From contig NW_019091408.1 of NCBI RefSeq assembly GCF_001949145.1, positions 112,787-147,302 of the forward strand: DNA of 34,516 nt. The letters are read 5' to 3'. Every line of letters starts with the position of its first letter. Position 1 is the stretch's first letter. Of the stretch, positions 1 to 11,700 are shown piece by piece. The position numbers and the translations under genes are program-made. Under the pieces are notes generated by a model that saw nothing but the letters and a program-made list of their open reading frames with translations, searched no databases and had not been told where the DNA came from. The stretch comes from Acanthaster planci. Taxonomy: Eukaryota > Echinodermata > Asteroidea > Valvatida > Acanthasteridae.

Positions 1-2
1 TG

Positions 3-1280
3 CTTGAACACACCATTCATAGCCACATCATGAGTCATTTTGAGAAGTTTGGGATCTTAGCCGATCAACAGCATGGCTTCCGGAAAGGAAGATCCTGTGA
101 AACCCAGCTCTCTGCCCTTGTAAATGATCTTCACAGTATTCTAGACAACCGTGGCCAAGCCGACCTCATTATAATGGATTTTAGCAAGGCGTTTGGCACC
201 GTTCCCCACCGTAGACTTCTTGCTAAGCTCCTTCACGTTGGCATTCGGAATAACATCCACTCCTGGATTGAATCCTTCCTCACCAGGCGCCATCAGAGGG
301 TTGTTGTGGACGGCGAGGCCTCCATAGAATCTCCAGTTGAGTCCGGAGTCACTAGTCCCCCAGGGTACGGTGTTGGGTTCATTGCTATTCTTGGTCTACA
401 TCAACGACTTACCTAACAACATATCGAGTGTCAGGCTATTCGCTGATAATTGTATAGTATACCGGGAGATCGAGGCCAGAAAGGATCCTCCAGAATGATG
501 TTAATCAGCTTTGCAATTTGGAATCTACCTGGCAGATGGGGTTTAACCATAATAAATGTTTTCCATGAGAGTCACCCACAAGCGAAATCCTCTCAGGAAC
601 CGATATTGTATGAGGGAGAGTCTTCTTGAGGAGGTCAGTCATTATCCATACTTGGGGGTTCAACTCACATCCGATTTAACCTGGGCTAAACACATCAATC
701 AAATCGCCGCTAAAGCAAACAGGACCTTGAGATTACTTAGGAGAAACCTTTCTTGTTGTGACAGAGTCACAAAAGATATTGCTTACAAAGCCTTAGTTCG
801 ACCACTCCTGGAATATTGTCAGACGATATGGGACCCACACCAGAAAAGCAACATCGACACTCTTGACAAATTTCAGCGACGTGCTGCACGGTTCATTTTC
901 AACGATTACTCACAAACCTCCAGTGTGTCTGACATGATCTCTAAACTGGATTGGGAATCCCTCGATATTAGACGAATGAAAGCCCGACTGTGCACCTTCT
1001 ATAAGGCCTCATCCCAAACAACATTTGTCAACTTCTATACCAACCCAACACAAATCGAGTGGCAAGATCTATTCCAAGACATCATTATGGTGACATTATC
1101 TACAACCGTATCCGGGCGAACAAAAATAGCTATCTTCACTCACTGTTCCCATGGACGATTCCAGAATGGAATTGTCTACCAAACCACGTCAGATGTTCTG
1201 CGACTCTTGGCGCTTTCAAGACCGAGATTGACAGAATTGATCTTGCTGTTCTGTCCCAACAAGTTCATTTTACAAATTAA
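3..1280 (+). pseudogene. LINE reverse transcriptase fragment (CR1/L2-like), decayed
   Basis: Remnant of a non-LTR retrotransposon ORF2, cut by the window edge at its 5' side. The first reading stretch (3-416) carries the RT entry motif FRKGRSCETQL and motif A as DFSKAFGTVPH, where the family normally has a second Asp in place of Gly. The QGSVLGP-type turn is broken by a frameshift near 355. The catalytic FADD box near 438-460 reads FADN. A second stretch (556 to about 1060) holds the thumb and C-terminal part (YLGVQLTSDLTW, ALVRPLLEYC, FQRRAARFIF). Another frameshift near 1060 moves the last part (PWTIPEWNCLPNHV) into the frame ending at 1280. With several frame breaks and an altered catalytic box it cannot encode an active polymerase. 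The motif set is typical of the CR1/L2/Jockey group; the exact clade is not assigned. Confidence 0.9.
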
Positions 1281-1366
1281 TTCTTTTAGTTGCAACCAGA
1301 TCCCTTGCGGCGTCATCTGTACGGGACAGCCAGAATTTTGGCGATTTTACAGTAGCTAGCAGAAGC

Positions 1367-1419
1367 AATCTCTCTTGGATGAGGTGTGGTTCTTAAAAGA
1401 ATCGGTGAGTATAAACTCG
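1367..1419 (-). repeat. Inverted-repeat arm A with histone 3'-end-like signal
   Basis: This 53-bp arm is about 85% identical to the reverse complement of 1850-1901. On the minus strand it reads GATTCTTTTAAGAACC (1403-1388), which matches the 16-nt histone mRNA stem-loop consensus except for one G. It is followed by ACCACACC-type flank and CAAGAGAGA (1377-1369), close to the histone downstream element that pairs with U7 RNA. No histone coding sequence is next to it. The resemblance is seen in the sequence; any function in 3'-end formation is inference. Confidence 0.55.
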
Positions 1420-1849
1420 CCGTTTCGGCAAGTGTGCTCTAGCCATCCTTAGGAGAGTGTCCCGGACTGGAGTGGATAGCTGCTTATAAAGGTAATCCGG
1501 AAGCGGTGGAGCGTGGAACAGGGGTTGTATGACTCAGCGTGTGTGGCGTTGCATGAAAGTGTTGGATCCTGGAATTGGCGGGAAACTTTGAGTTCGGGTA
1601 TAGGTAGCCCTTATGCCAAGGGGGGGGCCTTCGGGTAGAAAAGACCCTAACACCTGGGTGTGGGGCATGGGTTTCTGGCATAGGGGACCCTACTGCCCGG
1701 GAGTGGGTTTCTACTTCGGTACTAGTAGGGGGCGCCAGATGTCGCTGAGCCTGAAACCGATGTCTTGAGGTACGGTGTTGTGCCAGAAAATCTCGATAAC
1801 TCATCGCCCCCATCAAAAGCTGGCTCCCAAGGCGAATCCGAGAAGCCAT
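1420..1849. other. Spacer between inverted arms, unrecognised
   Basis: A 430-bp spacer between the two inverted arms. It contains a G-run near 1620-1627 and an open minus-strand frame (within 2053-1484) that is rich in Pro, Ser and His and matches no family I know. It is too short to hold two histone genes and shows none of their motifs. It could be the body of a non-autonomous element whose ends are the two arms. Confidence 0.3.
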
Positions 1850-1901
1850 CGAGTTTATACTCACTAGTTCTTTTAGAACCACACCTCGTCTAAGAGAGAT
1901 T
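1850..1901 (+). repeat. Inverted-repeat arm B with histone 3'-end-like signal
   Basis: Partner of the arm at 1367-1419. On the plus strand it reads AGTTCTTTTAGAACC, then ACACCTCGTC and AAGAGAGA. This is the same stem-loop plus purine-rich downstream-element arrangement, with one base lost from the stem. Both arms point their histone-like signal outward, away from the spacer. The near-palindrome gagtttatactc is shared at the inner edge of each arm. Confidence 0.55.
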
Positions 1902-2589
1902 AATTCCATGGTGTACCCGCAAACCCATTTCTCATGAAAGAATATAGTTGGTCCAGAGGAAAATAACAAAACACACAAAAACTTGGGCAGATTCATTAGC
2001 CAGGCATGAAACCTCGCCACGTTGTCAAATGCATTCCTGCGGCGTGTTTCCACCTTCTTTTAACCGCAGGAACCACTGGGATTGTGACTTCAGATATTAA
2101 TATTTTGGGTATTTGTCATAACTGACTTTAAAAACGCCCAACTTTTGCAAAATAACCAACGCCGATTCGAAATTTTCGAGCGTATCTGCGGAAATCACTT
2201 GCTTACTCCTGAGAACTACTGAAGAACACTGCGCATCCTCTTCGTGCATTTTTTTCACCATTTATTCACTCCAGTATGCCGCAGCAAAACACGGCGAGTC
2301 TGTGGGTTATTAGCTACTTGGCGATGGTGATTATTGTGTACAAAGAATGTCTGGGGTCTTAACACTAAAGGCCGGTAACCGCTCTTTGTCTATAGAGTCG
2401 ACCGGAGGGGTTAATCGGATTACAGTCCGAAGGTATATAGGGTCTTCGTTCTAACTTCTTGTGTTTATTGTAGTCATGCATAACTACTCAGAACGCGGGA
2501 TGGGACTCATCGAGACTGGCACCATTCCAGCGCTCCTCCTCCAGGTCATTCTACAACATACGGGAGCGCTCAAGGAGCCGACCCTGTCA
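1902..2589. other. No recognisable gene
   Basis: About 690 bp with no coding similarity I can recognise. The stretch ends just before the gag-like fragment. If that fragment belongs to a retroelement, part of this region may be its 5' non-coding end, but no terminal repeat pair is visible. Confidence 0.4.
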
Positions 2590-3530
2590 CGGATATGCTT
2601 CAGTCTGAGCAACGGGCCGCGTCATCAGAGGAAGATGACGTAGACTCTGTCGGCGATCTTACTCCTTCTGAAGGACGCCTTTGTCATCGGCAGCGAGACA
2701 TGATTCAGGTTCTCGGTCTTTACGGCCTCTCCTGCGGGAGCAGCACACCGGACATACTTCCTTTAACCATCATTCCACCTGGCTGGAATAGTCGGACCTA
2801 ACGCTTGACCGTTCCTGTACCGAGATGTTCGATTCTATCAGCAAGATCCCACGCTGGCGCTCTTTCCCTCCCCGGACCTCAGCGTGTAACCACTTTCCAG
2901 CTGAGGACCACGACAATATTTTGTCAGTTTCTGATATCCCCGACGCAGCAACAGATAAAATTACCGCCGACTAGGGCAGGCCATAGGTTAAATCGATCTC
3001 CCGCGATAAGGACAAGGCTCATCTCGAAGCGGCCCTAGTTAAGATAGACAAGGCTTCACGCTTCGGTCTACGTTGCACAGCCTTTCTTCTCCTTTCTAAA
3101 TACTACACCCGTGCCTGTGAAGAGAACTCGCCAGTGACCCCAGTCTTCGCAGCTCTGGCGCTTCGGGATCTCGATGAGGGCCTGACTTACAAATTCAAAC
3201 AGTTTGCCCAAATTTCTTGCCTGACTACCTGTACCCGAAGGGTTAATGTCTTGGACCCGATGCACATCCCTTTTGGCAAAGACCTTTTCGCTGGCAAGTT
3301 CTTGTAATCCCTCGAAGCCAAAGCTAAACGCATCGATACCACCAAGAAACTTTCCTTCCTGGACACAATAACCCCTGCTTTGAGGCAATCTCAGCCTCGT
3401 CGGTCTCACTTGCCGCTGCTCGGCACGAAAATCACCCAACATTGATTTATCTGCAGCGGAATTCAAGCAACAATTAAGACAACTTGTCGTGCTGCAGTCT
3501 AAGCCTTTGATCAAGGCACCCACGGCGAAA
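2590..3530 (+). pseudogene. Decayed gag-like ORF of a retroelement, possibly DIRS type
   Basis: Reading the plus strand with a few stops and frame changes gives a charged protein. Segments include EMFDSISKIPRWRSFPP, KAHLEAALVKIDKASRFGL and, after it, RRVNVLDPMHIPFGKDLFAGKF (about 3237-3300), then EAKAKRIDTTKKLSFLD. The pattern of a long alpha-helical region, a short Arg-rich turn and an FGKDLF-like motif resembles the ORF1/gag of DIRS-type elements. In-frame stops near 2970 and 3306 show that it is broken. The minus-strand open frame at 3523-3068 is a shadow of this. The assignment rests on remembered family patterns and needs a profile search. Confidence 0.4.
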
Positions 3531-3569
3531 TGGACAGTCGCTCAAGAACAAGGAGCAAAAGGAGACTAC

Positions 3570-3618
3570 AATCCTGGACAAATTCCCACAAGGTGTTTCA
3601 ACTATTTTGTCCAGGATT
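3570..3618. repeat. Perfect 13-bp hairpin
   Basis: aatcctggacaaa (3570-3582) is the exact reverse complement of tttgtccaggatt (3606-3618), with a 23-nt loop between. It lies just behind the gag-like remnant. Its role is unknown. Confidence 0.7.
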
Positions 3619-3904
3619 GTCTGAGTTTCTGAGTGGACGGTGGGTGTCTGAGTGTGGGTCTGTGTTACCCGGGAGGACGGGGGTTTGCCGCGTTGCTGTT
3701 TTGGGCGCTGCCGTGTAATGCTGTAACCCTTCAATGGTTATGGATAGTCACCCATCGGTGCGGGATTTTTTCAGTGAAGGGTCCATAGTAACTTTGCGCA
3801 AATGGGTATCAGCAACAAGAGGCAACTTGGCCATTGAAAACGGGATAAGGTGGGCGCATCGTGAACGGTGCACCATAAAATTTCAGCACACATCTCTCTC
3901 AAAT

Positions 3905-4163
3905 GAAGTCTTTTATTCGGTCTGAAGGGCTATATGGTTACATGAGGAATACACAATTCTGTCACAATCCAGTTGGAAGATTGACAAATACGTCTCGTCC
4001 CTCATGGCCAACATTTGCTGCGGTTTCAATCTATCGATCGGAATCCCAAGCTTCAGTACTGCATTGTCGTCTGGAGCTGACACCACTGCCGGAAAAGACG
4101 CCATGTTGAATACGCGCCCATCGCGACGAATGACAATGACGAACGCCTTGACCAAGGCTAGTT
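3905..4163 (-). other. Unassigned open segment, possible exon
   Basis: On the minus strand about 80 codons are open, preceded by an acceptor-like CTAG near 4163 and ending at a stop near 3913. The composition looks protein-like (LVKAFVIVIRRDGRVFNM, IPIDRLKPQQMLAMRDETY). I do not recognise a family, and no partner exons or transposon motifs are visible nearby. It could be one exon of an unknown gene, a decayed mobile-element segment or chance. Confidence 0.2.
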
Positions 4164-4486
4164 CTCAGACGATTTCACTCAAGTACAATATCCAGTGGAC
4201 CAAAGTACGTGATGCTTCACGTTAATCGTGCGCGCGCAGCTAGTGTGCACATCTTGCTCACGTGGTGCGTTTGCGCGGTAATAAACATGAGTGTACTACT
4301 CCAGCCATTCGAGCGCTCTGGTCAGGAGTCAAAGTATAGTCGTGTTTATAACATAAGTATACCCATGTTAACACGAGTAGCTCGCTCAAACGCACCAGGG
4401 ACAGGCTGAACCAAAAGAAAAAGCGGGGAGGGAAATTCGCTGCGAGGTGTACCGATCGTATAATTCAAAACAACTGAATGGACGGC
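4164..4486. other. No recognisable gene
   Basis: Unique-looking sequence up to the left edge of the duplicated block. Nothing is recognised in it. Confidence 0.4.
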
Positions 4487-5666
4487 AAAGCAGTTCCTGA
4501 GGGTCTATAACTTTACTTCGCTGCCGACGCACTTTCAACTTTGACGATACTACTTTACTGGACTCTTCGAATTCCCCAAACCCCCTCACAAAGCTTTGTC
4601 CTTTTGAAAGTAAAAGCAAGGAGAACGAATCCAAAAGAAAGGCTTCATATTTTGTTGTTTTGTTTATTTTTCTTTTTTATCGCCAAGGCCAGCTTTTATA
4701 GTAATTAAGTGACAATTTACTAGAGGCAATAATATTTTCTAGACAGCACTGTGCAAAAGATGTACTACAGATGTGCATAGGGTCATTCAAACATTTTCCT
4801 AAATCACCCTGTGCTATACTGACATGGTCTCAAGCTTATGTGTCGATGCGGCCCCGTCAATTACCGGTGATTAGACTATTTCAGAATAGGGACTCCATCA
4901 GTGCCAAGGTAAAAAGTAGGTAGCGTGCTTATTAATGTTTGAAAGACTCTCTATGCTCTACGCTGAAGTTGCGTGTACTAGCCAACAGCGCTGAACCTGA
5001 TTATGATGGATATGCATTGGTGGGATCAATAATGACAAGCAAAATTTTTGCATTTGATTTAGGTGGGATGAGGCTAAACGCATTGATCATTGCAATTTCC
5101 TTTTACTCTGTATACCATTTTACTTGACATTTTGCTAGTCATGCCCAAACCAGCGGAAAGGTAAGTCCTCAGAAGTGTTTGACTATCCCAACTGCCCAAT
5201 CCAAGGTCGCTTGTAACCGCACATCTCTTTCACAAACGGTACAAAGCACCCCTTCCAGGGCCAAGATTTCACGCCTTTGCATAGCAGGAAATACAAGGTA
5301 ATAATAATAAGTCAGTAATAATAGAATAAAGCTACGATTCCAATGACCGTGACAATAATGGAGGTTCCTATTTTGGGAGCTTAATTGACATCATCGAAAT
5401 CACGTCTCTCGACTAGTTCCCCGTGATGAAAAAATGGGCACATCCAGTGGTGATCAGTGATCAATACTTACCATCAGAAATCATATCGTCGCAAAATTTT
5501 AAAATCCATGCTTTGGTTTAAGCTGACAACATCCAGAATGAAATCTCTATTTTTTAATAAGAGGTACCAAATTTTAAAAAATTCATACTGTGGTTTAAGC
5601 CGACAGAATTCAGAATAAAATTTCTTTTTCTAAGCAGAGGTGTTTGTTCTTTATTCCAAATTAGAA
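4487..5666. other. 3' flank of cathepsin B copy 1
   Basis: This lies downstream of the stop codon of the minus-strand gene and is shared with copy 2 (19410-20242). It includes the 3' untranslated region, whose end I cannot place. The segment 5097-5443 is absent from copy 2, where the flanks join at about 20022. No coding sequence is seen. Confidence 0.6.
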
Positions 5667-5746
5667 TCATATTTTCTTTGGGATTCCAGCATTGATGTCG
5701 TCTTCGATGCCACACTCGTCATCCCCGCGCTTGATCTTGAAGTAAC
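5667..5746 (-). CDS. CTSB: Cathepsin B copy 1, exon 7 and stop
   Basis: 80 nt: [18 protein letters not shown] then NAGIPKKI and TGA (5669-5667). It follows a 4.7-kb intron that contains the DIRS-type element. Confidence 0.95.
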
Positions 5747-8700
5747 CTAACAGCAAATCGAGATATCACATTTTGAAGAATTAGTAATGTAAATGTAATG
5801 TAATGTAAATGTAATGTAATCCTGAAATGCAGGTTCATATTTCACAACGACTGGTATTTTGTTTTACAGGAGATGACGTTACGATTTAATACACAAAGGA
5901 ACTGTCCCTGGACGAAAGCAAGCACGTGGGACCTGATTACTGGTTATCCGGTTTCACATGAAGATTCTACTTCCATCAATTGGGTCTCTCCTCTAAAGTA
6001 CGCGACTGGCGTTTACTAGGTGTGCACAATGCAGCTATGACACCGTTTTTCACTGTGACAAAACTTCATAAAACTAGCTAGACGTTTTGTGAAAAACTTA
6101 CGTTACTAAGAAATCAATGAAGTAAAACGAAAATTGATTTAACATTGGCCTTCTCGTAAGGCACGTCGTCCGCCATATCCATTCAAGAGTACAGTCATAG
6201 GAGCACATTTACAAGGTTTTTTGTAGCGCACGCACCAAACAGGACAACTGTAATGACAGCGCCCTCTTTTGGGCGCTGACAGGAAAGTTTTATGTACATG
6301 TATAAATTGATTTCCCTGACTACAGTTTTGTGAAAAACTTACGTCACTGAGAAATCAATGAAGTAACTCGGAAAGTGATTTAACATTGCTTACATAGAGA
6401 GAAAACCCCACTGTCCATGCTATAGTTTACGAGTTCAGAATGTCCTCGATGTATGATGCTGACGTTTTTGCACATAGTGGTCAAAGAACACGGACTGGAT
6501 TTTCCACCGGCCCGTTTTCATCACCTCAGCTGGGTTTTTCTTGGTTTGTATGGCAATGGTTGCACCAGTTGGCCGAAAACACTTAACAGTGTACCCGTGC
6601 TTGTGCAGACCTGCAAGTCCAATTGCCTCACTGATTCATTATACTGGCCACAGTGGACGCATACATTTGCCTGTAAGGGCGTGTCAAGGTTAAAAACACG
6701 GGACAGCCTTACAAAGGCCGACGGCATTGTGTCCGAGCAATATACACCTTGAGTGCCTCACACGGGTCAACTTTCCTGTTGAGAGCAGGGGGGAGGTGGA
6801 CCTCAGAGCCCATTCTGGAAGTGTCATTCTTAATGCCAAAGAATTTCAGCTTTAAACTGCCATCCTGCAGATACTGGATCTGGTCTACAGAGAAGACAAT
6901 TTGTTGCGAGTTCAAAGTCTTACTGTCTACCTGTAGACTCTTGGGTGCTGTGTCTGAAGGATGTAACATTAGCGTGAGAGCCAAAATCGTGATGGTTTTC
7001 AAACAAAAGTTTTTTGATGGGCAGAATGTCATTGTCACCCCATGATTCGAACAAATCATAGAATGGTCTCACTGGCATGACTTGGGACCGTTCCATGGGT
7101 TTGGTTGTGTAGGACTTGACCAATGAGTCTTTCAATGTGTGGATGTCCACGGGTGCAGCTATAGCTGACTTGAGCACGGAGTCGGGCCGCTCACTGTTTT
7201 GTGCCAGTGAGCCCAGAAAGTTAGCAATCCGAACATGCTTGACTGGGGGGTAAGATATGCCGCTTTCGAGACAAAAATCTCCTTAGTTTAGCGAGCAGCC
7301 TATCATACAGTTGTAAGGTTGACGGGGCCCAATGGAATGGGAAGCTGGTAGCGGCTACGTCGCACCATCCATCGGAATTCAGTTTATTTGTCTAGAGATC
7401 CGCCAGGAATAACCTTCCATTTTGGGTTTCGCCTTGGCTCGGGGGTAGCAGTAGGATGAATGAAGGTCCTGCTTTTCCTGGGCAGCGGAATCGGTGCGCA
7501 TACGCTGAGTGTCTGTAACTTGTGGAACCAGTGTTGCTGTGGCCAGAAGGGTGCAATCAGAGTAGCAGTCGCTTTGCAGTGTTCCAACTTGTCGAGGACG
7601 CGTGGTATTAACCGCCATGGCGGGTTGCAAAAACTGTTTGTACCTGTCCAGTCCTGAGCCAAAGCATCCACTCCCGAGGACAAGGAATTGTAAACTGGTA
7701 GTTGCGCATTCGTCATTGTAGCGAATCTGTCCACGTGGTGGGGACCCCACATCCTGTTTAGGAATTGGAACACTTGGGGATGAAGTTGCCATTCGTACAT
7801 GCTGGACAGTCTTGACAACCTGTCGGCTTGTGTGTTTAGTGGTCCTGCAAAGTGGCGAGCACTCAAATTTATCCCCATCTCGTGAGCCTCCAACCAAATT
7901 GATGTCATAAGCTGTGTTAGATCGGGGAATGGCCCTCCGAGATGATTGATGTAGGCCACTGTAGTTTGTACATTTTTGCCATTCAGAAGATGTTTGAAGG
8001 ATTTTAGCGCAGAAATAACTGCCATTAGTTCGCGATAATTTATCGATGCAAACTTCATGAGCATTGTCCAAAAGCCTGCTGCCTCGTAGGTTTGGAACCA
8101 GGCCCCCTAACCTGTTCCACTGGCGTCCGTATACACCTGTGCAGTTACTTGTCGTGGGGCAACGATCCGACCATTCCATATGCCTACTGCATCTCGCCAC
8201 CACTCGAGATCGGAGTAAGTCGAGTTGTTCATGATCAGTGTATCCTCCTAAGACTCCTTGGTTGCAAGAAGTCTGTATGCGTTTCTGAGGAGCAATTTTG
8301 CAGGAAGGATGGCCTTGGTCATAGATACACACTGGCCTAGAATTCTTGCAAGTACCCTGGCTTTTACTGTTCGTGCACTCAATACCCGCTGAAGATCTTT
8401 CTTTTATTTTCTAATTCGAGAATATGGAATTTTGATAGTAGGTTTTGGTTTGAGTTGAAATCACATAGCCTATGTATTGAACACTTTGTGACGGAACTAA
8501 CACAGATTTTGTCTCGTTTATGTGCCATCCCAAGGAGCTTAAAGTGTCCAGCAGTATGCCCTTGAAGTTATCAATTTCTGTATCATTTCCAAAAAGGATG
8601 AAATCATCTACATAAAGGGCAAGTCTTTACCCAAGTTATCTCAAATGTGCTACAACAGGTCTAAATACTTTACAGAAAAAAATATGGTGAACCACTAAGC

Positions 8701-11700
8701 CCAAAGGGAAGACACTTCCACACATAATACTTGTTCTTCCATGAGAAACCTAGGTACGTTTGGTGATCGGGTAAGATTGGTACATGGTAAAACCCATTTT
8801 TAATGTCAACCATGATTGCATAGTCATTAGACTGCACTAAATCAACAACTGTCTCAATACTTTCATTAACAAACTTAGGAGAATTACAAAACCCATTCAA
8901 TATCCTGAGGTCATGAATTATTCTGTAGGATCCAGATTTCTTTGGTACACAACAAATGGGGAGACACAGTGCAGCTCATAACTGACCTCCTCAATAACAC
9001 CAACATGTAAAAGTTCACGTATCTCGTTGGAAACGAATATCTGTTGCTTCGGTGTGATACTGTGATTGGGTAAATTTAGGTATGGAGGTGACCCAGGCAA
9101 CAGCAATGGCACGCCATCTGACAACCAGAAATTACACTGTCTGAAGTACCAATATCCCTCCAACGTGACATGTGACTTGACAAGGTTGTGGAGTAACACA
9201 TGAAAAATGTAGTGTCGCATGGGCACAGCAAGAAAACTTGTGAACAGTATGACCAAAGGCACCAAATGGACAATCCTAACTCACAACTCAATGAAGAGTA
9301 CCAGTGTACATGGTTGGGCTGTCGGCAGCGTCTGACGTGTGATCATGATAGTCCGCGTTTCTGTACTGTCCCCTGCCTCCAAAATTCCTGCCAGAGAAGG
9401 AGCGATAGCGATCACCACTTGAGAAGGAGCGGTACCTGTCACCACGTCCTGTCACCACGAGAGTTTGAAGTACGCCAACCATACGGACCTGGGGTCCTAG
9501 AGTTGTTACCAAGGTTGCCTGCGTTTGCCTGTGCCCTGGCGGAGTTGTGCTGCACTGGAAAACGCATTGGTGTTTTTCTGCAGTGTGGGAAGATCTTAGC
9601 GGTACTTTTATAAACTGACCTTAAACAAGGATTGTCTGATAATCCTCCTGAAGGAACCGCATGTGTGCAATTTGGACGGCAAAGAGTGCGGCCCAATCCT
9701 CCTCGGTTGGATCAGTATTTTCTTTGGAAAGGACGGTCAGTAGTTTCAGCGTCATCTCCACGCAGCGGGCTGATTTGACAAGTGAATTGCACCAAGACTG
9801 GTCTAGTCGCTTGACACCAGTCTTTGTATCTTTCAGTTTGAAGTCGCTTGGCAACTTAATCTGCTGCAGAGAGTCCTTAATGGAGTGAAAATCTGCCTGT
9901 ATGTCCTCAGATGTGGTCCTACCAGTACTACTAGTAGTACTAGTAGTACCACATCACAACCAGGGCTGAGGGGCGCGTTTACATCTGCATGGGTGCCACC
10001 ATCTTGGACCGCGTTGGTCAGAGGTTGTGCACTGTCTTCCACGTTTGCGGGCTTTTCCTCGGCCTCTGCACGCGGTTTTTCTAAGTCGGTTACCCGAACG
10101 ATAATCTTGGACTGGCTTACACTTAAACTATTTAATTTTTGGACAATATCATCCAGCTTTTCAGTCACTATTTCCTCGAACTTGAGCGGCATTTTTGCTT
10201 TTGATCTGTCGGCGGAGACGCACCAAACAAGACAACTGTAATGACAGCGCCCTCTTTTGGGCGCTGACAGGAAAGTTTTATGTACATGTATAAATTGATT
10301 TCCCCTGACTACAGTCTGCAGTATTAATTTGGCAGGGTTGGTTCATGGGTTTCAACCCGATTCCACAAAGTCTGCCCTGTCTTAAGACTATGAAATGACA
10401 TTGCTCGAGAAAGGCAAAACCGGTGAAGTCATAGCCAAAAACAGTTACTTTTTAATCACCTTTGTCTCCCCAGTCTGGGTTCCACGAGTTCGCAACCAGC
10501 CAGTAGTCCACACCGCCCTCAACGCCCCATCCAAGTATCTTGACGGCGTGTCCTCCGAGCGCGGTTCCCGTTTTGTGTTGGTAAACGCCTGTCGTTTATT
10601 AAGCATAAATATATACATTATACAGCTGTCATTTTACCGTTACAAAAGGTTCATTTTACCGTTGCAAAAGGTTCCTTGAGAGAGGCATTCCCGATCCAAT
10701 TAATATTTCCAGCCCCTCCTGGATACGCCACTAGTTCTTACCGGATCTGTAGGTGGGGAAGTCGGCGTAAACGGTGAAGTCTGCCTCCACAGGTCCGTTC
10801 ATCATTAATTCTTTCTGTATCTGCTTGACTTTCGAGGGAATTCTGTAAACTCTCCCTCCTACGAAAGAGAATCATAAAACAACTTTGTATAAAGCACGAG
10901 TGTGAAGAGATGCCCAATATACCGTACACTTTGCACCAAAAGGCTTACCATAATGGAAAGACAATTTCCCCAATCAAGGATCTAGGCAATAGCTCTTACC
11001 AAAATAAACATCTGTTTGATGAGAATCCATCGAAAAGAAATGAAAGGAAACTTGAAAGTATCATGTTCTGTTGAACGTTGTTAAACTGGGGAGAAATTTC
11101 TGGGGCTATTTAACGAAAGCAAATTAACTGTGACACATAGGTTTGTGTACATAATGGACCGGAGGCACATGCGTCTCCCTTCCCCCAATAGTTACGCCAC
11201 TGTGTTCAAGGCCGCTTTGGTTTACCCACCAAAGTGCCGGTCCTTGTCGAAGGTGACGTTGTAGCCCGTCCGGCAGGTGTGGTGGCATGGTGGAGTTGGG
11301 ACCACCGGTCCGCAGGGCTTCAGGTGACCGGGCTCGTAGTGATCACAGCCCGGAATGGAGTAGGGCTGGCAGCCGCTCTTGCTGTTGTACAGGCCTCCGC
11401 TGACAAGACCATGGGTCTTCCAGAACTCCCAAGCTGCGTTAGGGAACCCCCCACCGCATCTTGAAACAAGCACAGCATAGAAAAAAGAATGAGTACTGAG
11501 GCTTGCCACTCTCGCACATCATGCCTCGCTCGCACATTTTGATTCCCTTCTCAATTTGCACCCAAAATTGTAGGGATTGCGCCCTTTTCGATTCATATTG
11601 GTCGACTTAAGTTTCCATAGATTTTTTAGGGAGATATGATGGAGACAAAGCCGGCCTCGTCTCGGTCTCCTGCTTCGCCTGGTTTCCACCCTGAAGTGTT

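Larger units (their letters stand above)
6085..10314 (-). mobile_element. DIRS-type tyrosine-recombinase retrotransposon with split direct repeats
   Basis: A 4230-bp element in intron 6 of cathepsin B copy 1, coded on the minus strand in the order gag, RT, RNase H, DNA methylase-like, tyrosine recombinase. The ends form split direct repeats: A1 (10314-10218) at its 5' end, then after the ORFs B1 (6388-6326), A2 (6325-6230) and B2 (6147-6085), with B1 directly abutting A2. The matching site in copy 2 is empty (ctacacg|tctgcag at 20699/20700). There is no target duplication beyond at most one base, as expected for recombinase-mediated insertion. Several frameshifts disrupt the ORFs. The split repeats together with a methylase domain point to a PAT-like branch rather than classic DIRS1 with inverted ends; this branch call is inference. 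Confidence 0.92.

Noticed and set aside
1367-2053. A histone gene or divergent histone pair
   Set aside because: Only the 3'-end-like signals are seen; no histone fold sequence exists on either strand and the space is too small.
11234-11464. Plus-strand open frames over cathepsin B exons (also 13274-13612, 21614-21886, 24910-25122)
   Set aside because: Antisense shadows of the minus-strand exons.
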